From positions 20,844 through 84,843 of the forward strand of contig CAZEHO010000009.1 of NCBI GenBank assembly GCA_964511945.1: a stretch of 64,000 bases of DNA, in the 5' to 3' direction. Below, piece after piece: positions 43,620 through 51,474 of the stretch. A program made the translations under genes and the position numbers. Origin of the DNA: CAZEHO01 sp964511945. GTDB lineage: Bacteria; Actinomycetota; Acidimicrobiia; Spongiisociales; UBA11373. The notes under the pieces were generated by a model, which was given only the letters and a program-made list of their open reading frames with translations, had not been told where the DNA came from and did no database searches. The first letter of the stretch is position 1. Each line of letters opens with the position of its first letter.

Positions 43620-44219
43620 ATGGGTGTGACCGGGATCCTGCTGAGCGGTGGCATCGGCAGCGGCAAGAGCACTGCGGCGGGGATGTTCGCCGCCCGTGGC
43701 GCCGTAATCATCTCCGCCGATGCCGCCGGGCATCGGGTGCTCGAACCCGACGGCGCCGCATTCGCAGCAGTGGCTGCCCGCTGGCCGTCTGTCGTACGCG
43801 ATGGATCGATCGATCGGGCGGTTCTCGCCGCCGTGGTCTTCGACGACCCAAGAGCGCTCGCGGAACTCGAAGCGATCACCCACCCGGCGATCGGCCGCCT
43901 GGTCGCCGAGCAGGTTGCCGAGGCCGAGGGGTCCTTGACAGTGGTGGAGGTGCCCCTGATCCGCAACGGGGTCCCGGTGCTGCGCGATGTCGTCGGCCCG
44001 GACTGGCCGCTGGTCGTGGTCGATGCACCCGCGAACACCAGGCGGTGCCGGCTGGCAGCGAGAGGAATGGATCCGGAGGACATCGAGCGGCGCATGGCGG
44101 TCCAGCCGTCACGATCCGAGTGGCTGGCCGCAGCCGATCACGTGCTCGACAACGGCGGCGACATCGATGCCCTCGCCCGCGAATGTGACCGACTGTGGGA
44201 GTTGCTCGGTCCCGGGTGA
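43620..44219 (+). CDS. coaE: dephospho-CoA kinase
   Basis: Last enzyme of coenzyme A synthesis. The 199-residue protein has the P-loop GGIGSGKST (10-18), SADAAGHRVLEPDG after it, ITHPAIGRLV and VVEVPLIRNG, all characteristic. ATG 43620 follows the CpaE-like gene by 29 bp. Its position between rpsA and uvrB is typical of actinobacteria, where coaE is often fused to a GrpB-like domain; no such fusion exists here. Confidence 0.93.
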   Translation: MGVTGILLSGGIGSGKSTAAGMFAARGAVIISADAAGHRVLEPDGAAFAAVAARWPSVVRDGSIDRAVLAAVVFDDPRALAELEAITHPAIGRLVAEQVAEAEGSLTVVEVPLIRNGVPVLRDVVGPDWPLVVVDAPANTRRCRLAARGMDPEDIERRMAVQPSRSEWLAAADHVLDNGGDIDALARECDRLWELLGPG

Positions 44220-44252
44220 TTCCATCCAGTTCTGTCGGGGGGCCGGAGTAGA

Positions 44253-46274
44253 TTGCTGCGGGTGCCTCCATTCCGCGTGATCTCCGAATTCGCGCCCGCC
44301 GGCGATCAGCCGGCGGCAATCAGCGCGCTCGCAGCCGGGATCGAACGTGGTGACCGATTCCAGACGCTGCTCGGTATCACCGGTTCCGGCAAGTCCGCCA
44401 CGGTGGCGTGGCTCATTGAGAAGGTGCAGCGGCCCACCATCGTCCTGGCCCCCAACAAGGCCCTGGCCGCTCAGCTCGCCAACGAGTTCCGTCAGTTCTT
44501 CCCGGAGAACCGGGTCGAGTACTTCGTGAGCTACTACGACTACTACCAGCCTGAGGCCTACATCCCGCAGAGCGACACCTACATCGAAAAGGACGCCACG
44601 GTCAACGATGAGATCGACAGGCTCCGGCACGCTGCCACTGCAGCGCTGCTCACCCGGCGCGACGTGATCATCGTGGCCTCGGTGTCGGCCATCTACGGGC
44701 TCGGCTCACCCGACCAGTACGAGGGGCAGCTGCTCCGCCTGGTCAAAGGCGTCGAGTACCCGCTCGACCACGCCATCCGCCGGCTGGTCGACATCCAGTA
44801 CGAGCGCAATGAGGTCAATCTCATCCGCGGCAAGTTCCGGGTCCGGGGCGACACCCTGGAGGTGTTCCCGGCCTACGAGGAGACCATCGTCCGCGTCGAG
44901 TATTTCGGCGACGAGGTTGACCGCATCCTTCGGATGAACCCGGTGACCGGTGAGGTCCTGGAGGAACTCGGGGAGGCGTGGGTGTACCCGGCCACCCACT
45001 ACGTCGCCACGGAGGAGCGGCTGAAGGCTGCGCTCACCACCATCGAGGTCGAGATGGGGGAGCGCCTCGCCGTGCTCGAGGATCAGGGCAAGCTGCTCGA
45101 GGCTCAGCGGCTCCGGATGCGCACCTCATACGACCTCGAGATGATCCGCGAGGTCGGCTATTGCAACGGGATCGAGAACTACAGCCGCCACCTCGACGGC
45201 CGGGAGCCGGGTGAGGCGCCGTACACGTTGCTCGATTACTTCCCCGACGACTTCCTCATCGTGCTCGATGAGAGTCACGTCACCGTGCCGCAGCTGCACG
45301 GGCAGTACGAGGGTGATCGGAGCCGCAAGGAGGTGCTAATCGATCACGGGTTCCGGCTGCCGTCGGCGGCGGACAACCGCCCGCTGCGGTTCGACGAGTG
45401 GCTCGAGCGGGTCAACCAGGCCGTGTTCCTGTCGGCAACCCCGAGCAAGTGGGAGATCGACCGGTCCGAACAGATCGTGGAGCAGATCATCCGGCCCACC
45501 GGGCTCGTCGACCCCGAGGTAATCGTCAAGCCCACCAAGGGCCAGATCGACGACCTGCTCGAGGAGATCCGGGAACGGGCCGTGAACGACCAGCGGGTCC
45601 TGGTCACGACGCTCACCAAGAAGATGGCGGAGGATCTCACCGACTACCTGCTCGAGATGGGTGTCAGAGCCCGCTACCTGCACTCGGAGATCGACACCCT
45701 GGAGCGGGTGCAGATCCTGCGCGACCTGCGCCTCGGCGAGTTTGATGTTCTCGTCGGCATCAACCTGCTGCGCGAAGGTCTCGACCTTCCCGAGGTGGGC
45801 CTCGTGGCCATCCTCGACGCCGACAAGGAAGGGTTCCTCCGCTCCGACACGAGCCTGATCCAGACCATCGGCCGGGCGGCCCGCAACGTCGACGGCCAGG
45901 TGGTCATGTACGCCGACGACGTCACGGACTCGATGGGGCGTGCAATCAACGAGACGAACCGCCGCCGGGCGCGCCAGATGGCTTATAACGAGGAGCACGG
46001 GATCGACCCGCAGACGATCCGCAAGCGGGTGTCGGACATCCTGGAGCTGGTCCAGAGCCGCGAAGCCCCTGGAGTCGAGCGCCGCAAGCGCGAGGTGGAG
46101 GAACGGGCGCCGCTCGATCTGCCGGCAGACGACCTGGGCCGGCTGATTCAGAGCCTCGAGGCGGAGATGCGGGAGTCGGCCGCAGACCTGCGGTTCGAGT
46201 ATGCGGCCCGGCTCCGCGATGAGATCAATGAACTGCGTCGCGAGCTGAAGGCGATGTCGGAAGCGATGCAGTAG
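44253..46274 (+). CDS. uvrB: excinuclease ABC subunit B
   Basis: DNA helicase-like damage-verification subunit of nucleotide excision repair. The 673-residue product has SEFAPAGDQPAAI, Walker A GITGSGKSAT (41-50) and the beta hairpin FVSYYDYYQPEAYIPQSDTY. DESHVTVPQLHG is the DEAD-type motif II, with QTIGRAARN later. The C-terminal UVR motif (about 630-665) binds UvrC. The start is uncertain: TTG 44253 or GTG 44262. GGAG at 44244-44247 is close to the first and at good distance from the second. No LexA box is evident. Confidence 0.96.
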   Translation: MLRVPPFRVISEFAPAGDQPAAISALAAGIERGDRFQTLLGITGSGKSATVAWLIEKVQRPTIVLAPNKALAAQLANEFRQFFPENRVEYFVSYYDYYQPEAYIPQSDTYIEKDATVNDEIDRLRHAATAALLTRRDVIIVASVSAIYGLGSPDQYEGQLLRLVKGVEYPLDHAIRRLVDIQYERNEVNLIRGKFRVRGDTLEVFPAYEETIVRVEYFGDEVDRILRMNPVTGEVLEELGEAWVYPATHYVATEERLKAALTTIEVEMGERLAVLEDQGKLLEAQRLRMRTSYDLEMIREVGYCNGIENYSRHLDGREPGEAPYTLLDYFPDDFLIVLDESHVTVPQLHGQYEGDRSRKEVLIDHGFRLPSAADNRPLRFDEWLERVNQAVFLSATPSKWEIDRSEQIVEQIIRPTGLVDPEVIVKPTKGQIDDLLEEIRERAVNDQRVLVTTLTKKMAEDLTDYLLEMGVRARYLHSEIDTLERVQILRDLRLGEFDVLVGINLLREGLDLPEVGLVAILDADKEGFLRSDTSLIQTIGRAARNVDGQVVMYADDVTDSMGRAINETNRRRARQMAYNEEHGIDPQTIRKRVSDILELVQSREAPGVERRKREVEERAPLDLPADDLGRLIQSLEAEMRESAADLRFEYAARLRDEINELRRELKAMSEAMQ

Positions 46275-46316
46275 CGCCGGCGGTGCTGTGTCTCATGGCG
46301 TTGGTGATGCTCTGAG

Positions 46317-46332
46317 CCGCGTTTGAACGCGC
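46317..46332. terminator. possible bidirectional terminator between uvrB and tatA
   Basis: CGCGT (46318-46322) and ACGCG (46327-46331) form a short stem with a TTGA loop, flanked by further G/C bases, in the 86-bp gap between the convergent uvrB and tatA. The stem is short, so support is modest. Confidence 0.35.
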
Positions 46333-46360
46333 CGGGCGCCGTGAGATGAAGGACCTTCGG

Positions 46361-46567
46361 CTACCCGGAATCCTGATCCTTGGCGGGGGAGTCGGAATCG
46401 CCGGTGGCCGGTTCGTCCTCGTCGTCATCGTCCTCGCGCAGACCCTTGCGCAGCTCTCGTGCCGATTTGCCGATCGAGCGGGCCAGTTCGGGCAGCTTCG
46501 TCGAGCCGAACAGCAGCAGCACGACCACCACGATGAGGATGATTTCGCCGGTTCCGATCTTTGGCAT
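46361..46567 (-). CDS. tatA: Sec-independent translocase protein TatA
   Basis: Forms the pore of the twin-arginine export system. The 68-residue protein starts MPKIGTGEIILIVVVVLLLF with one membrane helix (about 7-21). The hinge FGSTKLPELARSIGKSARE continues into an amphipathic helix, and the acidic tail begins REDDDDEDE; this is the classical TatA/B/E layout. ATG 46567 has GGAG ahead. A promoter candidate on the minus strand has -10 TACACT (46599-46594) and ATGACA (46620-46615), with a short 15-bp spacer. tatB and tatC are not in the window. Confidence 0.92.
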   Translation of the reverse strand: MPKIGTGEIILIVVVVLLLFGSTKLPELARSIGKSARELRKGLREDDDDEDEPATGDSDSPAKDQDSG

Positions 46568-46705
46568 ATGCGCTCCGGAATGCTGACGAAGCGAGTGTAG
46601 ACCCAGCCGGGCGTTGTCATCGGCCTTCATCCGGCCGCCGGGCGGAGCTGAAGCCACCGGCCCCGATCGAACGACACGGCTGGGATTCTTGTCAGAGGCG
46701 GTCGA

Positions 46706-46711
46706 TACAAT
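46706..46711 (+). promoter_or_regulatory. -10 element of the uvrA promoter (candidate)
   Basis: TACAAT fits the actinobacterial TANNNT -10 consensus and lies 26 bp before the uvrA GTG. A TTGTCA (46689-46694) is present, but only 11 bp upstream, so no well-spaced -35 is seen. GGAGG at 46726-46730 is the ribosome-binding site. Confidence 0.4.
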
Positions 46712-46736
46712 GCGGCCGCCGCGGCGGAGGACCTGC

Positions 46737-49562
46737 GTGTCGAACGACACCATCGTGATCCGGGGAGCCCGGGAGCACAACCTCAAGGATGTGTCGCTCG
46801 AACTGCCCCGCAACCAACTCATTGTGTTCACCGGCCTCTCCGGCTCCGGGAAGTCGAGCCTGGCGTTCGACACCATCTACGCCGAGGGCCAGCGCCGCTA
46901 CGTCGAGAGTCTGTCGGCCTACGCCCGGCAGTTCCTCGGCCAGATGGAGAAGCCCGACGTCGAGTTCATCGAAGGTCTGTCGCCGGCGATCTCGATCGAC
47001 CAGAAGACCGCCAGCCGCAACCCGCGATCGACCGTCGGCACGGTCACCGAGATCCACGACTATCTCCGTCTGCTCTTTGCCCGGATCGGTGTCCCGCACT
47101 GCCCGAACTGCGGTGAGCCGGTGGCCCGCCAGACTCCCCAGCAGATCGTCGACCGGATCCTCGAGCTCCCCGATGGAGCCCGCTTCCAGGTGCTCGCTCC
47201 CGTCGTCCGCGGCCGGAAGGGCGAATACGAAGCGCTCCTCTCAGAGCTGAGCCGGGAGGGCTTCAGCAGGGCCCGGATCGACGGTGAGGTGCGCGAGCTG
47301 ACCGGCGACATCAAGCTCGATCGGTACTTCCAGCACACCATCGAGGTGATCGTCGACCGCCTGGTCCGCCGTGACGGTATCGAGCGCCGGCTCACCGATT
47401 CACTGGAGACTGCGCTGCGGCTGGCGGAGGGGGTGGCGGCGGTCGACGTGATCGACGGGCCGACGCTGACGTTCAGCCAGCACCTGGCTTGCGACAACTG
47501 CGGCCTGTCGTTCGATGAGCTGCAGCCGCGCAACTTCTCGTTCAACAGCCCCTACGGCGCCTGCACCACCTGCAACGGCATCGGGACCCGCTTCCAGGTC
47601 GATTGGCGGCTGGCCATCCCAGACCAAGACAAGTCGCTGGCCGACGGGGCCATCGTGCCCTGGTCGGGGCGTCACCGCGGCATGTACTACTACCGGCTGC
47701 TCGAGGGGGTCGCCGGCCGGTTCGAACTCGACATGGAGACACCGTTCGGCGAGCTCAGCGACGAGCACCGGCGCATCATCCTCGAGGGCGCAGACGAGGA
47801 GCCGATCACGGTGTCCTACGTCAATCGTTTCGGCCGACAGCGCCGCTACCAGTCGTCCTACGAAGGGCTGGTCCCGTTCCTGAGCCGGCGTCACGAGAAC
47901 GCCGACAGCGATGGTGCCCGGGAGGCCTACGAGCAGTACATGCGCCGGGTCCCGTGTGAGTCGTGCGGTGGTGCCCGCCTCAACCCGATCTCGCTGGCGG
48001 TGACGGTCGGCGGGACCAACATCCACGACCTGTCGGCGCTGCCACTCGGCCGTACCTTCCGGTATCTCGACGAACTGGAGCTCAACGAGCGGGATGCGAA
48101 GATCGCCGACGCGGTCCTCAAGGAGATCAAGGAGCGGCTGCGGTTCCTGCTCGACGTCGGCCTGGACTACCTGACGCTTGCCCGCAGTGCCGCCACCCTG
48201 GCCGGCGGTGAAGCTCAGCGGATCCGCCTTGCCACCCAGATCGGCTCTGGGCTGGTCGGTGTTCTCTACATCCTCGACGAACCGTCGATCGGCCTCCACC
48301 AGCGCGACAACCAGCGGCTCATCGAAACACTGGTGCGGCTCCGCGATCTTGGGAACACGGTCATCGTTGTCGAGCACGATGAGGAGACCATCCGCACCGC
48401 CGACCATGTGGTCGACATCGGGCCCGGTGCCGGCGAACACGGAGGACGCATCGTCGCCGAGGGCGTGCTCGGCGAGATCATGAACGAGCCGACATCGATC
48501 ACCGGCGACTACCTGTCCGGGCGGCGTTCCATCCTTGTGCCGCCGCAGCGGCGGACCCCGAACGGGGGAGCCATCCGGGTGATCGGTGCCGCCGAGAACA
48601 ACCTGCAGCAGCTGGACGTGGACTTCCCGCTCGGCCTGTTCATCGCTGTGACCGGGGTGTCGGGATCGGGGAAGAGCACGCTGGTCGAGGAGATCCTCTC
48701 CAAGGCACTTCGGTTCGAGCTCTACCGGTCGCGCGAGATGCCGGGGGCCCACAAGCGAGTCGAGGGTCTGGAACACATCGACAAGGCGATCAACATCGAC
48801 CAGTCACCGATCGGGCGCACCCCTCGCTCCAACGCGGCGACCTACACCAAGCTGTTCGACAAGATCAGAACTCTGTTCGCTTCCACCCCCGACGCCAGGA
48901 TGCGCGGGTACAAGCCGGGACGCTTCTCGTTCAACGTCGCCGGCGGGCGCTGCGACGCCTGCAAAGGTGACGGGACGATCAAGATTGAGATGCACTTCCT
49001 CCCGGACGTCTACATCCCGTGTGAGCAATGCAAGGGGCGGCGCTACAACCGGGAGACACTGCAGATCCTCTGGAAGGGTCACAGCATTGCCGACGTCCTC
49101 GAGATGTCCGTCGAGGAGGCGCTCGGGTTCTTCGAGAATCAGCCGTCGATCGTGCGGGTGCTGCAGACCCTCTACGACGTCGGTCTCGGCTACATCAAGC
49201 TCGGGCAGCCGGCGCCGACCCTGTCCGGGGGCGAGGCGCAGCGGGTCAAGCTGGCCAGCGAACTCGGCAAGAGATCGACCGGGCGGACCCTCTACATCCT
49301 TGACGAACCCACCACCGGCCTGCATTTCGAGGACGTGCGCAAGCTGCTCGGGGTGCTGCAGCGCCTGGTGGACACCGGCAATACGATCCTGGTGATCGAA
49401 CATAATCTCGACGTCGTGAAGTCGGCCGACTGGATCATCGACCTCGGTCCGGAGGGCGGCGATGACGGCGGCCGGATCGTGGCTCAAGGCCCGCCCGAAG
49501 AGGTTGCCGCCGTCACCGAGAGCTACACCGGCAAGTTCCTGCGAGAGGTGCTCGGCGGGTGA
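46737..49562 (+). CDS. uvrA: excinuclease ABC subunit A
   Basis: Damage-recognition ATPase of nucleotide excision repair. GTG 46737 is chosen because GGAGG sits 6 bases ahead and the family start follows (NDTIVIRGAREHNLKDV); 941 residues. Two ABC ATPase modules carry Walker A GLSGSGKS (33-40) and GVSGSGKST (640-648), with signatures beginning LAGGEAQRIRLA and LSGGEAQRVKLA. Zinc-binding Cys pairs occur at CPNCG, CDNCG and CDACKGDG/CEQCKGR. It overlaps the following methyltransferase gene as GTGA. Confidence 0.97.
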   Translation: MSNDTIVIRGAREHNLKDVSLELPRNQLIVFTGLSGSGKSSLAFDTIYAEGQRRYVESLSAYARQFLGQMEKPDVEFIEGLSPAISIDQKTASRNPRSTVGTVTEIHDYLRLLFARIGVPHCPNCGEPVARQTPQQIVDRILELPDGARFQVLAPVVRGRKGEYEALLSELSREGFSRARIDGEVRELTGDIKLDRYFQHTIEVIVDRLVRRDGIERRLTDSLETALRLAEGVAAVDVIDGPTLTFSQHLACDNCGLSFDELQPRNFSFNSPYGACTTCNGIGTRFQVDWRLAIPDQDKSLADGAIVPWSGRHRGMYYYRLLEGVAGRFELDMETPFGELSDEHRRIILEGADEEPITVSYVNRFGRQRRYQSSYEGLVPFLSRRHENADSDGAREAYEQYMRRVPCESCGGARLNPISLAVTVGGTNIHDLSALPLGRTFRYLDELELNERDAKIADAVLKEIKERLRFLLDVGLDYLTLARSAATLAGGEAQRIRLATQIGSGLVGVLYILDEPSIGLHQRDNQRLIETLVRLRDLGNTVIVVEHDEETIRTADHVVDIGPGAGEHGGRIVAEGVLGEIMNEPTSITGDYLSGRRSILVPPQRRTPNGGAIRVIGAAENNLQQLDVDFPLGLFIAVTGVSGSGKSTLVEEILSKALRFELYRSREMPGAHKRVEGLEHIDKAINIDQSPIGRTPRSNAATYTKLFDKIRTLFASTPDARMRGYKPGRFSFNVAGGRCDACKGDGTIKIEMHFLPDVYIPCEQCKGRRYNRETLQILWKGHSIADVLEMSVEEALGFFENQPSIVRVLQTLYDVGLGYIKLGQPAPTLSGGEAQRVKLASELGKRSTGRTLYILDEPTTGLHFEDVRKLLGVLQRLVDTGNTILVIEHNLDVVKSADWIIDLGPEGGDDGGRIVAQGPPEEVAAVTESYTGKFLREVLGG

Positions 49563-50266
49563 CCTGGGACGACGCCCTCGCCGGTTGGTGGCTCGACGAG
49601 GTCGCAGGTGATCCCGCCTACTCCGACGAGATCATCCCGCTGACCATGGAGCTGCTCGACGCCGGGCCCGGGATGACCGTGCTCGATCTCGGCTGCGGAG
49701 AGGGGCAGGTGATGCGGGCGGTGGCGGGAACCGGTGCGGTGCCCGTCGGGTGCGACCTACTGCCTGAGCTGGCCGAGCGGGCGCGCGGGGCAGGGGCGGT
49801 TGTGGTCGGGCGGCTCCCCGACCTCGGCTGGCTGCGTCCCGGATCGGTCGACGCGGCCGTTGCGGTCCTGGTCCTCGAGCATCTCGATGCGGTGGAGCCG
49901 CTGTTCGCCGCAGCGTCGGTTGCGGTCCGCCCCGGTGGGGTCCTGATCGCGGTCCTCAACCATCCGGCATTCACCTCGCCGGGGTCGGGGCCGTTCATCG
50001 ACCCGGACGATGGAGAGCCGTTGTGGCGGTGGGGCCCGTACCTCGAACCGGGCTTCAGCCGCGAGCCGGCCGGTGAGGCGACGGTCGTGTTCCACCACCG
50101 GCCCATGGGGGAGCTGTTGACGGCTGCTGCCGGCGCCGGATGGGCGCTGGAGCGGCTGGTCGAGCTAGGTGTCGGCGCCGGCGGCGCCTCCGACGACCCG
50201 CTGCTGGCCCGGCAGCGCCATATCCCCCGGATCCTCGGGGTGCGGTGGCGGGCCGCGCAACGCTGA
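49559..50266 (+). CDS. SAM-dependent methyltransferase
   Basis: A 235-residue class I methyltransferase. Motif I is VLDLGCGEGQVMRAVAG (about 42-58), and the acidic residue after strand 2 lies in PVGCDLLPELAERA. VDAAVAVLVLEHLD is motif II/post-II, as in ubiquinone/menaquinone-type and small-molecule methyltransferases. RPGGVLIAVLNHPAF follows. GTG 49559 overlaps uvrA by 4 bp. The substrate is unknown. The sulfotransferase and large glycosyltransferase downstream suggest a possible role in modifying a surface glycan or small molecule. Confidence 0.88.
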   Translation: MTWDDALAGWWLDEVAGDPAYSDEIIPLTMELLDAGPGMTVLDLGCGEGQVMRAVAGTGAVPVGCDLLPELAERARGAGAVVVGRLPDLGWLRPGSVDAAVAVLVLEHLDAVEPLFAAASVAVRPGGVLIAVLNHPAFTSPGSGPFIDPDDGEPLWRWGPYLEPGFSREPAGEATVVFHHRPMGELLTAAAGAGWALERLVELGVGAGGASDDPLLARQRHIPRILGVRWRAAQR

Positions 50267-50334
50267 ACCGCTGAGAAGCGGCTCAGTAGCGGGTCGGTAC
50301 ACTGCTTCACCGCCGCCGCGACCCTTGGAGCATC

Positions 50335-51474
50335 GTGGATTTCGACCTGTGCGACAGCCCGGTCTTCGTGATCGGTTCGCCCCGCTCGGGGACGACGGCC
50401 TTGGCCTGGGCGCTCGCCGAGCACGAGGACTTCTGGACGTCCTCGGAGTCACAGATCCTGGTTGATCTCTTCGGCCGCGGCTCCCTCGACAAGAACTACG
50501 CCCGGGAGGGTGACGGCAGCTGGCTCCGCAAGTACGGCATCGAGCGGGACGACTTCCTCAGGAATGTCGGGCTGGGGTTCAACGCACTTTTCACCGGTCT
50601 CAGCGAGGGCCGCCGCTGGGTCGACCACACCCCGGCTCATACAACCATGGTGAACGACCTGGCAGCCCTGTTCCCCAGTGCCAAGTTCTTGCACATCCTG
50701 CGCGACGGCCGCCGGGTGGCACACTCGATGATCCACTACGCCGACCGGTTCGGCGGGTATGCCCCGGGAGCGCCGTGGTCGGCGAACTTCCGCGAGGCCT
50801 GCCGCACCTGGGTGCGGTTCACCGACATCGCAATGGAGTTCCAGGATGCGTTCCCGGAGCACTGTCTGACCATCCGCAACGAGACGCTGGTCGAGAACCC
50901 CGCCGGGGGTTTCGTGGAGATTCTCGAGTTCCTCGGTGCCGCACCCGATCCCGCCGTTGCCGAGTTCTTCGGCGCGAAGCGAATCAACTCGAGTTTTGGA
51001 CCTCCCGGCAAGAACGTCGGTGCCGTCGACACGCTGACGACGCCATGGGCCGAATGGGGTCTCAGCCGGAAGCATGCCTTCATCGAGGAGGCATCCGAGG
51101 CCATGGTCCGCTACGGACTCGCCGACGCATCCGAGTTTTCACTGTCTGCGTGGGAGCACGAGATCCTCACCGCACGGCGGGCACTGCACGACACCGTGGA
51201 AGAGGCAGCGTCGATCCTCATCGCCGGAGCCCACGACGATCTTCAGACCGCCACCGGCGCTGAGGCGTGGGAGGTGACGCCGCTGCCGGTCGTCTCGGCC
51301 GTCCCGCGCCGGGCGGATCTCACCCGTGCCGCGACCGAGGGTGTGGAGTTCGCCGTCTTGCTGGGGCCGGTGCTCCGGGAGATCGGCGGCCTGGACGTGG
51401 CCCGGCGAACCGTGGCGGAAGGTCTCACGGTGCTGCACGCCGGCGACGAGGCCCTGATCGTGCGCCTTCGCTAG
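50335..51474 (+). CDS. sulfotransferase-family protein
   Basis: A 379-residue protein with the PAPS-binding loop GSPRSGTTALAWAL (14-27) at its N-terminus. The second PAPS motif is LHILRDGRRVAHSM (about 120-133), with the conserved Arg and Ser that hold the 3'-phosphate. RNETLVENPAGGFVEILEFLGA and a C-terminal KNVG segment fit the Sulfotransfer_3 group, which includes enzymes acting on carbohydrates such as Stf0-like ones. The last 90 residues are an extra alpha/beta region not obviously part of the fold. The start is GTG 50335. Its TAG stop overlaps the stop of the convergent glycosyltransferase in a shared CTAG. Confidence 0.85.
   Translation: MDFDLCDSPVFVIGSPRSGTTALAWALAEHEDFWTSSESQILVDLFGRGSLDKNYAREGDGSWLRKYGIERDDFLRNVGLGFNALFTGLSEGRRWVDHTPAHTTMVNDLAALFPSAKFLHILRDGRRVAHSMIHYADRFGGYAPGAPWSANFREACRTWVRFTDIAMEFQDAFPEHCLTIRNETLVENPAGGFVEILEFLGAAPDPAVAEFFGAKRINSSFGPPGKNVGAVDTLTTPWAEWGLSRKHAFIEEASEAMVRYGLADASEFSLSAWEHEILTARRALHDTVEEAASILIAGAHDDLQTATGAEAWEVTPLPVVSAVPRRADLTRAATEGVEFAVLLGPVLREIGGLDVARRTVAEGLTVLHAGDEALIVRLR

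Noticed and set aside
46681..46736. SOS (LexA) box upstream of uvrA
   Set aside because: TCGAAC occurs near 46667 but no palindromic partner follows at the right distance.
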